Assembly (NCBI RefSeq): GCF_030815485.1
Contig: NZ_JAUSWV010000002.1
Coordinates: 868,001 to 932,000, forward strand
Length of the DNA stretch: 64,000 nucleotides
Origin: Streptomyces rishiriensis
GTDB taxonomy: Bacteria > Actinomycetota > Actinomycetes > Streptomycetales > Streptomycetaceae
Direction of reading: 5' to 3'
The position numbers and the translations under genes are program-made. Below the pieces are notes generated by a model, which made no database searches, was not told the origin of the DNA, and saw nothing but the letters and a program-made list of their open reading frames with translations. Below, one piece after another: positions 35,173 through 43,215 of the stretch; the first letter of the stretch is position 1; the number at the start of each line of letters is the position of its first letter.

Positions 35173-36468
35173 ATGACGGGTGCGAGCGATCCGCTGGACG
35201 AGGGCGAGCTCCTCGACGAGAGCGCTCTGCGCGCACTGCAACGGGAGCGGCTGCGGGCCTCGCTGCGCCACGCGTACGCCCGCGTGCCCTTCTACCGCGA
35301 GTCCTTCGACAAGGCGGGCGTCCACCCCGACGACTGCCGCGACCTCGGCGATCTCTCGCGCTTCCCCTTCACCACCAAGGCCGACCTGCGCGAGCACTAC
35401 CCGTACGGGATGTTCGCCGTCCCCCGCGACCGGGTCCGCCGCATCCACGCCTCCAGCGGCACCACCGGCCGCCCCACGATCGTCGGCTACACGGAGGCCG
35501 ACCTGTCCCTGTGGGCGGACCTGGTGGCCCGTTCGCTCCGCGCCGCGGGCGCCCGACCCGGTGACACGGTCCATGTGGCCTACGGCTACGGCCTGTTCAC
35601 CGGTGGTCTCGGCGCCCACTACGGCGCCGAACGCCTCGGCTGTACCGTGATCCCCGCGTCCGGCGGCATGACGTCCCGTCAGGTGCGGCTGATCCAGGAC
35701 CTCGAGCCCCGGATCATCATGGTGACCCCCTCCTACATGCTCACGCTGCTCGACGAGTTCGAACGACAGGGTGTCGACCCGCGCTCCACCTCGCTGCGTG
35801 TGGGGGTGTTCGGCGCGGAGCCCTGGACGGAACAGATGCGCCAAGAGATCGAGGACCGGTTCGCGATCGACGCCGTCGACATCTACGGACTCTCGGAGGT
35901 GATGGGCCCGGGGGTCGCGCAGGAGTGCGTGGAGACGAAGGACGGCCTGCACATCTGGGAGGACCACTTCTATCCGGAGATCGTCGACCCGATCACCGGC
36001 GAGGTCCTCCCGGAGGGCGAGGAGGGCGAACTGGTCCTCACGTCGCTCACCAAGGAGGCGATGCCGGTCGTCCGCTACCGCACCCGCGACCTGACCCGGT
36101 TGCTGCCGGGCACGGCACGCGTCTTCCGGCGGATGCGGAAGGTGACCGGGCGCAGCGACGACATGGTCATCCTGCGCGGGGTGAACCTCTTTCCCACCCA
36201 GATCGAGGAGATCGTGCTGCGCACCCCCGGCGTGGCGCCCCACTTCCAGCTGCGGCTGACGCGCGAGGGCCGTCTCGACGCCCTCACGGTCCGGGCGGAG
36301 GCACGCCCCGACGCGACCCCCGAGGACCGTGACACGGCCGCGCGCAGCATCGCGGCGGCCGTGAAGGACGGGATCGGCGTGTCGGTGGCCGTCGAGATCG
36401 TCGATCCGGAGTCGCTGGAGCGGTCGGTGGGCAAGATCAGGCGGATCGCTGACCTGCGGGAGTCATGA
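35173..36468 (+). CDS. paaK: Phenylacetate-CoA ligase
   Basis: 431 aa, ANL superfamily, PaaK subfamily. The N-terminal RLRASLRHAYARVPFYRESF is characteristic. P-loop HASSGTTGRPTIVGYT, and the A5 motif YGLSEVMGPGVAQEC. GRSDDMVILRGVNLFPTQIEEIVL is the PaaK C-terminal hinge, with Lys near the end in SVGKIRR. It converts phenylacetate or a related aryl acid to its CoA thioester using ATP. No paaABCDE oxygenase genes are in the window. ATG with GAGGGAGAA. Its 3' end overlaps by six bases the 3' end of the next ligase on the opposite strand. Confidence 0.95.
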   Translation: MTGASDPLDEGELLDESALRALQRERLRASLRHAYARVPFYRESFDKAGVHPDDCRDLGDLSRFPFTTKADLREHYPYGMFAVPRDRVRRIHASSGTTGRPTIVGYTEADLSLWADLVARSLRAAGARPGDTVHVAYGYGLFTGGLGAHYGAERLGCTVIPASGGMTSRQVRLIQDLEPRIIMVTPSYMLTLLDEFERQGVDPRSTSLRVGVFGAEPWTEQMRQEIEDRFAIDAVDIYGLSEVMGPGVAQECVETKDGLHIWEDHFYPEIVDPITGEVLPEGEEGELVLTSLTKEAMPVVRYRTRDLTRLLPGTARVFRRMRKVTGRSDDMVILRGVNLFPTQIEEIVLRTPGVAPHFQLRLTREGRLDALTVRAEARPDATPEDRDTAARSIAAAVKDGIGVSVAVEIVDPESLERSVGKIRRIADLRES

Positions 36469-37959
36469 GGCGAACCGTTCGCGCAGCTCCCGCTTGAGGA
36501 TCTTGCCGCTGGCGTTGCGCGGCAGCTCCTCGACGAACAGCACCCGCTTCGGCGCCTTGAAGTGGGGGAGGTTCTCGCGGGCGTGGGCGATGAGTTCCTC
36601 CTCGGTGACCTCGCCGCGCGGGACGACCACGGCCGTGATCGCCTCGATCCACGTCGCGTCGGGCAGGCCGATCACGGCGGCCTCGGCGACGGCGTCGTGG
36701 GTGTAGAGCGCGTCCTCGACCTGGCGGGAGGCGACCAGTACGCCACCGGAGTTGATGACGTCCTTCACCCGGTCGACGATCGTGAAGTAGCCGTGGGCGT
36801 CGCGCACGGCGAGGTCGCCCGAGTGGAACCAGCCGTCGCGGAAGGCGGCGGCGGTCTCCTCGGGCTTGTCCCAGTAGCCCTCGCACAGCTGGGGGGAGCG
36901 GTAGACGATCTCGCCTGCCGTGCCGTCGGGGACGTCCTTGCCGTTCTCGTCGACGACACGGGCGTCCACGAAGAGGACCTGGCGCCCGCAGGAGTCCATC
37001 CGGCCCTTGTGCTCGTCGGGGGCGAGGACGGTGGCGAGCGGACCGATCTCGCTCTGCCCGAAGCAGTTGTAGAAACCCAGCCCGGGCAGGCGTTCACGCA
37101 GCCGCTCCAGCACGGGCACCGGCATGATCGACGCCCCGTAGTACGCCTTGCGCAGCCCGCTCAGGTCACGCGTCGCGAAGTCGGGGCGGTTGGCCAGGCC
37201 GATCCACACGGTCGGCGGGGCGAACAGGCTGTCGACGCGGTCCGCCTCGATCAGGTCGAGGAGACGGTCGCCGTCGGGGGCGTCCAGCACGATGTTCGTG
37301 GCGCCGACCGCGAGGTACGGCAGCAGGAACACGTGCAGCTGCGCCGAGTGGTACAGCGGCAGCGAGTGCGCGGGGCGGTCGCCGGCGCTCAGGTCGAGAG
37401 CGGTGATCGCGCTCAGGTACTCGTGCACCAGGGCACGGTGGGTCATCATCGCGCCCTTGGGCAGCGCCGTCGTGCCCGAGGTGTAGAGCAGTTGCACCAG
37501 GTCCTCGGAGCGGGGCTCGGGACCGTCGTACGCGGGGGTCGCGGGCAGCCGGACGAGGAGCGATCCGTCCGCGTCCCGCAGCGCCAGTCGCCGGGTCCCG
37601 GCGGGGAGCCGTCCGGCCAGGTCCGGGTCGGTGAGGACCAGTGCGCTGCCCGACTGGCGGACGATGTACGCCAGGTCCTCGCCGGTCAGGTTCTGGTTGA
37701 CGGGGACGTGCACCAGTCCCGCGCGGGCGCAGGCGAGGAACGCGATGAGGTAGGCGTCGGAGTTGTGGCCGTAGGCGCCGACCCGGTCGCCGGGGGCGAG
37801 ACCTTCGCCGAGCAGGACACTCGCCGCGCGCGAGACGGCCTCGTCGAGTTCCTCGTAGGTCCAGGTGCGGTCGCGGTACTCCACCGCGACGCGGGCCGGA
37901 GTGCGGCGGGCGCTGCGCCGCAGCACCCCGTCGACCGTGCTGCCATGTCCGGGCGTCAT
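36463..37959 (-). CDS. Acyl-CoA ligase (long-chain/steroid-acid type)
   Basis: 498 aa ANL enzyme. P-loop LLYTSGTTALPKGAMM, A5 YNCFGQSEIGPLATV, hinge HSGDLAVRDAHGYFTIVDRVKDVINSGG (read in pieces), catalytic Lys in NASGKILKRELRERF. Full length. It is convergent with paaK and is followed by another ligase on the same strand 123 bases upstream. The VNQNLTGEDLAYIVRQSGS region is typical of the FadD3-like/acyl-CoA synthetase branch. Substrate unknown. Confidence 0.92.
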   Translation of the reverse strand: MTPGHGSTVDGVLRRSARRTPARVAVEYRDRTWTYEELDEAVSRAASVLLGEGLAPGDRVGAYGHNSDAYLIAFLACARAGLVHVPVNQNLTGEDLAYIVRQSGSALVLTDPDLAGRLPAGTRRLALRDADGSLLVRLPATPAYDGPEPRSEDLVQLLYTSGTTALPKGAMMTHRALVHEYLSAITALDLSAGDRPAHSLPLYHSAQLHVFLLPYLAVGATNIVLDAPDGDRLLDLIEADRVDSLFAPPTVWIGLANRPDFATRDLSGLRKAYYGASIMPVPVLERLRERLPGLGFYNCFGQSEIGPLATVLAPDEHKGRMDSCGRQVLFVDARVVDENGKDVPDGTAGEIVYRSPQLCEGYWDKPEETAAAFRDGWFHSGDLAVRDAHGYFTIVDRVKDVINSGGVLVASRQVEDALYTHDAVAEAAVIGLPDATWIEAITAVVVPRGEVTEEELIAHARENLPHFKAPKRVLFVEELPRNASGKILKRELRERFAS

Positions 37960-38082
37960 GACTCATGATCCTCGGGGGGCGGCCGGGGCGGGTCAAGTCG
38001 TCGGCGGCCCCGGGTGCCGGTCGCCCCGCCGGGCCGGCGGCCCGGGCGCGGAAGGGGCGCCCACGCGCCTCCCGGCCCCCGC

Positions 38083-39636
38083 TCACACCGGGCGCGTCCG
38101 CCCCTCCCAGTACGGCTCCCGCAACCGCCGCTTGTAGAGCTTGCCGTTGGGGTCGCGGGGCATCTCGGTGATGAAGTCGATGCTTCTGGGGCGCTTGTAG
38201 CCGGCCAGCCGTTCGGCGCAGTGGTCGAGGAGGGCGGCGGCGAGCTCGGGCCCGGGTACGCGGCCGGGGGCCGGTTCGACCACGGCCTTCACCTCCTCCC
38301 CCCAGTCGTCGTGCGGGATGCCGAAGGCGGCGGCGTCGGCGACGGCGGGGTGGGCGAGCAGCGCGGACTCGATCTCGGCGGGGTAGATGTTGACGCCGCC
38401 CGAGATGATCAGGTCGATCTTGCGGTCGCGCAGGAAGAGGTAGCCGTCCTCGTCCAGCACACCGAGGTCGCCGACGGTGAAGAAGTCACCGATGCGGTTC
38501 TTCCTCGTCTTGTCGTCGTCCTTGTGGTAGGCGAAACCACCGGTCGTCATCCTCATGTAGACCGTGCCGAGTTCGCCGGGCGGCAGCCGGTTGCCGTCGT
38601 CGTCGAAGACCGCCAGTTCGCTGATGGGCCAGGCCTTGCCGACCGTGCCGGGCTTCTTCAGCCAGTCCTCGGCCGTGGCGAAGGCGCCGCCGCCCTCGCT
38701 GGCCGCGTAGTACTCCTCCACGCAGGTGCCCCACCAGTCGATCATCGCCCGCTTCACATGGTCGGGGCAGGGCGCGGCACCGTGGATGGCGTGCCGCATC
38801 GACGACACGTCGTGGCGTGCCCGGACGTCCGGCGGGAGGGCCAGCAGCCGGTGGAACTGGGTCGGGACCATATGGGTGTGGGTGCACCGGTGGGTGTCGA
38901 TGAGCCGGAGCATCTCCTCCGGCGTCCACTTGTCCATCAGGACCAGCGGGTGGCCGATGTGCAGGGACGCGCCCGCGAACTGGAGCACCGCCGTGTGGTA
39001 GAGCGGCGAGCAGACCAGGTGCACGTTGTCGTCGAAGGGCCGGACGCCGAAGATGCCGAGGAATCCGCCGAGGTACGCCTCTTCGGGCAGCTTGCCGGGC
39101 AGCGGGCGCCGGATGCCACGCGGGCGGCCCGTGGTGCCCGACGTGTAGTTCATGACCCAGCCGAGCGTGCGGTCGGCGGGCGGCGACTCCGGTTGTCCGT
39201 CGAGGAGTTCGGCGTACGGCCGGAAGCCCTCGACCTCGCCGACGGCGTACCGGTGGGTGGCGGGCAGACCGGCCTCGTCGGCGGCCCGGCGCGCCTGGTC
39301 GGCGAACCGCTCGTGGGCGAGGAGGACCTTGGCGCCGGAGTCGGACACGATCCAGGCGATCTCCGGACCCACCAGGTGGTGGTTGACCGGGACGAGGTAG
39401 AAGCCGGCCTGGGTGGCGGCGAGATGGGCCGTGAAGAACTCCGCCGAGTTGGGCAGCACGACGGCGAAGGCGTCACCGCGCTCCAGACCGGCGGCGCGCA
39501 GACCGTGCACGAGCCGGTTGGCGGCGGCGTGCAGGCGTCCGGCGCTCCACCGCGTTCCGTCCGGCGCGATCAGGACCGTGCGGTCGGGGTCGTGGGCCGC
39601 CTGGGCCCAGAAGCCCGCGGGGGGTGTGCTGGTCAT
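38083..39636 (-). CDS. Acyl-CoA synthetase, bile/steroid acid-CoA ligase-like
   Basis: 517 aa ANL enzyme. P-loop NYTSGTTGRPRGIRRPL, A5 EYYAASEGGGAFATAEDW (the ASEG form found in FadD13/bile-acid-CoA ligase-type enzymes), hinge VGDLGVLDEDGYLFLRDRKIDLI followed by GVNIYPAEIE, catalytic Lys in DPNGKLYKRRLREPYW. Start ATG overlaps the stop of the nitronate-monooxygenase-like gene (ATGA), so these are co-translated. It is the fourth CoA ligase within 8 kb. Confidence 0.92.
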   Translation of the reverse strand: MTSTPPAGFWAQAAHDPDRTVLIAPDGTRWSAGRLHAAANRLVHGLRAAGLERGDAFAVVLPNSAEFFTAHLAATQAGFYLVPVNHHLVGPEIAWIVSDSGAKVLLAHERFADQARRAADEAGLPATHRYAVGEVEGFRPYAELLDGQPESPPADRTLGWVMNYTSGTTGRPRGIRRPLPGKLPEEAYLGGFLGIFGVRPFDDNVHLVCSPLYHTAVLQFAGASLHIGHPLVLMDKWTPEEMLRLIDTHRCTHTHMVPTQFHRLLALPPDVRARHDVSSMRHAIHGAAPCPDHVKRAMIDWWGTCVEEYYAASEGGGAFATAEDWLKKPGTVGKAWPISELAVFDDDGNRLPPGELGTVYMRMTTGGFAYHKDDDKTRKNRIGDFFTVGDLGVLDEDGYLFLRDRKIDLIISGGVNIYPAEIESALLAHPAVADAAAFGIPHDDWGEEVKAVVEPAPGRVPGPELAAALLDHCAERLAGYKRPRSIDFITEMPRDPNGKLYKRRLREPYWEGRTRPV

Positions 39637-40742
39637 GTGCCGCTCCTTCCGGCGATGCGGTTGACGCGGTCCACGGCCCGCTCGAAGCCGCGGGTGAGGT
39701 CGTCGAAGACGGCCTGGACGCTGCGGACGTCGTTCATCCGGCCGACGATCTGGCCGACGGGCGTGCCGAGCAGGGGGTCGATCTCGTACTTCTGGATGCG
39801 CGAGACGGCCTCGGCGACGAGCAGGCCCTGGAGCGGCATGGGGAGGGTGCCGGGCCCGTCGGCGGCGTCCCAGGCGTCGGTCCATTCCGTACGCAGCTGT
39901 CGGGCGGGTTTCCCGGTGAGGGCGCGGGAGCGGACCGTGTCGCCGGAGCCGGCCCCGAGGAGTTTGCGGGTGAGGGCGGTCGAGTGCAGATCGGCCTCGG
40001 CGGTGGTCAGCCAGACCGACCCGAGCCACACGCCCTGGGCGCCCAGTGCGAGGGCGGCGGCGACCTGCTGTCCGCTGCCTATGCCGCCGGCGGCGAGGAC
40101 CGGCAGCGGGTCGACGGCCTCGACCACCTCGGGGGTGAGCACCATGGAGGCGATCTCGCCGGTGTGGCCGCCCGCCTCGTAGCCCTGGGCGACGACGATG
40201 TCGATGCCGCCCTCCTGGTGCTTGCGGGCGTGCCGGGCGCTCCCGGCGAGGGCGGCGACGAGCACGCCCTGTTCGTGGGCGCGGGCGACGACGTCGGCGG
40301 GCGGGGAGCCGAGGGCGTTGGCCAGCAGCCGGATCGGGTAGTCGAAGGCGACGTCGAGCTGGCCGCGGGCGACCTGTTCCATCCAGCCGGTGATCCGCCA
40401 TCCGGACGCCTCGCCCTCGGCCAGCTCGGGCACCCCGTACTTGGCGAGGGTGTCCCGCACGAACTGCCGGTGCGGTTCCGGGATCATCGCTTCGACGTCC
40501 GCCTCCGTGACGCCTTCGACCTTCTTCGCCGGCATGACGACGTCGAGGCCGTACGGCATGCCGTCGACATGCGCCTCGAGCCAGTCGAGGTCGCGCTTGA
40601 GGTCGTCGGGCGCGGTGTAGCGGACCGCGCCGAGCACGCCGAAGCCGCCGGCGCGGCTGATGGCCGCGGCGACGGCGGGGAACGGCGTGAAGCCGAAGAC
40701 GGCGTGCTCGACTCCCAGTTGCTTGCTCAGCTCCGTCTGCAT
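39633..40742 (-). CDS. Nitronate monooxygenase-like FMN protein
   Basis: 369 aa, NMO/2-nitropropane dioxygenase superfamily. FMN-binding regions: AAAISRAGGFGVLGAVRY near the N-terminus, VAQGYEAGGHTGEIASMVL (phosphate/His region) and LPVLAAGGIGSGQQVAAALALGAQGVWLGSVWL (read in pieces). In CoA-catabolic islands of actinobacteria such proteins often act as reductases or isomerases of acyl-CoA intermediates rather than on nitronates. Coupled by overlap to a CoA ligase. Confidence 0.9.
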   Translation of the reverse strand: MQTELSKQLGVEHAVFGFTPFPAVAAAISRAGGFGVLGAVRYTAPDDLKRDLDWLEAHVDGMPYGLDVVMPAKKVEGVTEADVEAMIPEPHRQFVRDTLAKYGVPELAEGEASGWRITGWMEQVARGQLDVAFDYPIRLLANALGSPPADVVARAHEQGVLVAALAGSARHARKHQEGGIDIVVAQGYEAGGHTGEIASMVLTPEVVEAVDPLPVLAAGGIGSGQQVAAALALGAQGVWLGSVWLTTAEADLHSTALTRKLLGAGSGDTVRSRALTGKPARQLRTEWTDAWDAADGPGTLPMPLQGLLVAEAVSRIQKYEIDPLLGTPVGQIVGRMNDVRSVQAVFDDLTRGFERAVDRVNRIAGRSGT

Positions 40743-40815
40743 GGGCGCAGGATGCCGCAGCCCGTGCGACGACGGAAGCCCCTTTCTGATACTCCGCCAG
40801 ATTCGCTGTCCTCGG

Positions 40816-40937
40816 CCGGGTACCGACCCGGACGAGGTCGCCCGGGCCGCGGCCTGGCCGCTGAGCGACCGGGCGTCCTGCGTCACGGGCACGGTCCTGC
40901 GGGTCGACGGGGCCTGCGGGCCTGATCCCGGGGCCGG
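40816..40937 (+). pseudogene. 3' relic of a short-chain dehydrogenase/reductase
   Basis: The plus frame reads TDPDEVARAAAWPLSDRASC then VTGTVLRVDGACGPD, which is the canonical C-terminus of classical SDRs (P-x-E-V-A...W-L-L-S-D-x-A-S-x-V-T-G-x-x-L-x-V-D-G-G). Nothing upstream belongs to an SDR; the minus-strand flavoprotein starts 74 bases to the left. About 40 of 250 codons remain, without a stop at the expected place. Confidence 0.65.
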
Positions 40938-42527
40938 TCAGCCGCCGGCCGGCTCCTCCAGCACCGCCATCGCCGCGTTGTGTCCCGGCACCCCGCTGAC
41001 CCCTCCGCCGCGTACCGCGCCCGCGCCGCACAGCAGTACGTTGGCGTGCCGGGTCGCCACGCCCCAGCGGCCGGCGCCCTCCTGGGCGTACGGCCAGGCC
41101 AGGTCGCGGTGGAAGATGTTGCCGCCGGGCAGCCCGAGGTCGCGCTCCAGGTCCAGCGGGGTCCGCGCCTCGACGCAGGGGCGGCCGTCGGCGTCGGTGG
41201 CCAGACAGTCGGCGAGGGGCTCGGCGAGATGGGCCTCCAGCTGGGCGAGGGTCGTCCCCAGGAGCTCCTCGCGCACGGCGTCGTTGTCCCGTTCGAAGAG
41301 CCGGGCCGGTGTGTGCAGGCCGAACAGGGTCAGCGTCTGGTAGCCCCGCTCCACGAGGTCCGGGCCGAGGATGGTGGGGTCGGTCAGGGAGTGGCAGTAG
41401 ATCTCGGAGGGCGGGGCGGCGGGCAGCTCACCGGCGGCCGCCTGGGCGTGGGCGGCGGCGAGCTGCTCGTAGCCCTCGGCGATGTGGAAGGTGCCGGCGA
41501 ACGCCTCGCGCGGGTCGACGGAGCTGTCCCGCAGCCTGGGCAGCCGCTTGAGCAGCATGTTCACCTTGAGCTGGGCGCCCTCGGCGGGGGTGGGCGGCTC
41601 GTCGCCGGTGAGGGCCGCGAGCGCCTGCGGGGAGGCGTTCACCAGGACGTGCCGGGCGGTGGCGACGCCCTCGCCGTCGGCGGTGCGGTAGGTGACCTCC
41701 GCCGTGCGTCCGTCCGTGTCGACGCGTACGGCCTCGTGCCCGGTGGCCAGGACGGCGCCCGCCTCCCGGGCGGCATCCGCGAGGGCGTCGGTCAGGGCGC
41801 CCATCCCGCCCACGGGTACGTCCCAGGCGCCGGTGCCGCCGCCGATCACGTGGTAGAGGAAGCAGCGGTTCTGCTTCAGGGAGGGGTCGTGGGCGTCGGC
41901 GAAGGTCCCGATGAGGGCGTCGGTGAGGACCACGCCGCGCACCAGGTCGTCCGTGAAGCGCTCCTCGACGGCGACGCCGACGGGCTCCTCGAACAGGGTC
42001 CGCCAGGCCTCCTCGTCGTCGACGCGCCGCCGCAGCTCCTCCCGCGTGGGCAGCGGCTGCGTGAGGGTGGGGAAGACGCGCCGGGCGACGCGCCCGGTCA
42101 TGCCGTAGAAGCGCTCCCAGGCCTCGTACTCGCGCTCACCGCCCGTCAGCCGCGCGAACGCCTCCCGGGTGCGTTCCTCGCCGCCGCCGACGAGCAGGCC
42201 GGTGGGCCGCCCGCCGCGCTCCACCGGCGTGTACGAGGAGATGGTGCGGCCCTGGACGCGGAAGTCCAGCCCGAGGTCCTGCACGATCTTCCGCGGCAAC
42301 AGGCTGACCAGGTACGAGTAGCGTGACAGCCGGGCGTCCACGCCGGTGAACGGGCGAGTGGAGACGGCGGCGCCACCGGTGTGGCCGAGCCGTTCCAGCA
42401 CCAGCACGGACCGGCCGGCCCGGGCCAGATAGGCGGCGGCGACCAGGCCGTTGTGGCCGCCGCCGACGATCACGGCGTCGTAGGCCCGGTGTCCGCGGAG
42501 ATCCTCGTGTCCCTCGTGTTCAGGCAT
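40938..42527 (-). CDS. FAD-dependent oxidoreductase, phytoene desaturase-like
   Basis: 529 aa. FAD dinucleotide-binding motif VIVGGGHNGLVAAAYLARAG with the following LVLERLGHTGGAA near residues 17-50, and the C-terminal FAD motif LLCGAGAVRGGGVSGVPG. It belongs to the amino-oxidase/phytoene desaturase (CrtI/pyridine nucleotide-disulfide oxidoreductase 2) family. No carotenoid synthase is nearby, so a role in oxidising an isoprenoid or acyl chain, not pigment synthesis, is as likely. ATG at 42527; another start 15 bases upstream is possible. Confidence 0.9.
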   Translation of the reverse strand: MPEHEGHEDLRGHRAYDAVIVGGGHNGLVAAAYLARAGRSVLVLERLGHTGGAAVSTRPFTGVDARLSRYSYLVSLLPRKIVQDLGLDFRVQGRTISSYTPVERGGRPTGLLVGGGEERTREAFARLTGGEREYEAWERFYGMTGRVARRVFPTLTQPLPTREELRRRVDDEEAWRTLFEEPVGVAVEERFTDDLVRGVVLTDALIGTFADAHDPSLKQNRCFLYHVIGGGTGAWDVPVGGMGALTDALADAAREAGAVLATGHEAVRVDTDGRTAEVTYRTADGEGVATARHVLVNASPQALAALTGDEPPTPAEGAQLKVNMLLKRLPRLRDSSVDPREAFAGTFHIAEGYEQLAAAHAQAAAGELPAAPPSEIYCHSLTDPTILGPDLVERGYQTLTLFGLHTPARLFERDNDAVREELLGTTLAQLEAHLAEPLADCLATDADGRPCVEARTPLDLERDLGLPGGNIFHRDLAWPYAQEGAGRWGVATRHANVLLCGAGAVRGGGVSGVPGHNAAMAVLEEPAGG

Positions 42528-42698
42528 GGTTCTTCGTAACACGAGCCGATCAAGGTCGGCCAGAGGTGGTCCCGGCCGCTCCCGCGCCGCGCGCAGCCCG
42601 CCGACCGTCCTCAGGGATACGCGGTCTCGGCTCCCCTACGATCACGACGGCCTCGAGTAGGTTGTCACGCAAGCCGGTCGGACCTGAGGGGGAAACAC

Positions 42699-43208
42699 GT
42701 GAGCACCGATCCGGAGCCCGGACCCCAGCCCCGCCGGACCGCCGCGACCGTCCCGCGGCCGGCCGCACGGCAGACGGTCCTCAACGTCGTCGGCGTCCAC
42801 CTGTACCTGGAACGCGACGACAGGATCCTGCTCGGCCTGCGGCACCCCGACTCGTCCTTCGCGCCCCTGCGCCACCACTTCCTGGCCGGTCACTGCGAGC
42901 AGGAGTCCGCCGTCGCCTGTCTGATCCGCGAAGCCCGGGAGGAGGCCGGCCTGGAGATCGCGGCGGCGGACGTCGAACTGGCGCATGTCGTCCACGTCGT
43001 GGACTCGCCCGGCACACAGCCGCGTCTCCAGCTCGTCTTCCGCGCCGGACGGTGGCGGGGCGAGCCGCGCCTGCTGGAGCCGGACAAGTGTCTCGGCTGG
43101 GACTGGTGGCCCCTGGACGCACTGCCGGAGCCGATGGTGGGGTACGCGCGGGCGGCGGTCGCCGGGATCCGCGCCGGACGGCTGTACACGGAGCTGGGCT
43201 GGGCCTGA
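42699..43208 (+). CDS. Nudix hydrolase
   Basis: 169 aa. The Nudix box reads GHCEQESAVACLIREAREEAGL. The catalytic REAREEAG part is intact, but the loop after the first Gly is one residue shorter than the usual G-H-x-E-x-G-E-S. It should hydrolyse a nucleoside diphosphate derivative (often a modified NTP in Streptomyces). GTG start with GAGGGGGAAACAC upstream. Convergent, 7 bases apart, with the Ser/Thr kinase gene. Confidence 0.92.
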   Translation: MSTDPEPGPQPRRTAATVPRPAARQTVLNVVGVHLYLERDDRILLGLRHPDSSFAPLRHHFLAGHCEQESAVACLIREAREEAGLEIAAADVELAHVVHVVDSPGTQPRLQLVFRAGRWRGEPRLLEPDKCLGWDWWPLDALPEPMVGYARAAVAGIRAGRLYTELGWA

Positions 43209-43215
43209 GCGAGCC

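Noticed and set aside
40980..42326. Long open frame antisense to the FAD oxidoreductase
   Set aside because: Typical GC-bias shadow; the minus frame has clear FAD motifs.
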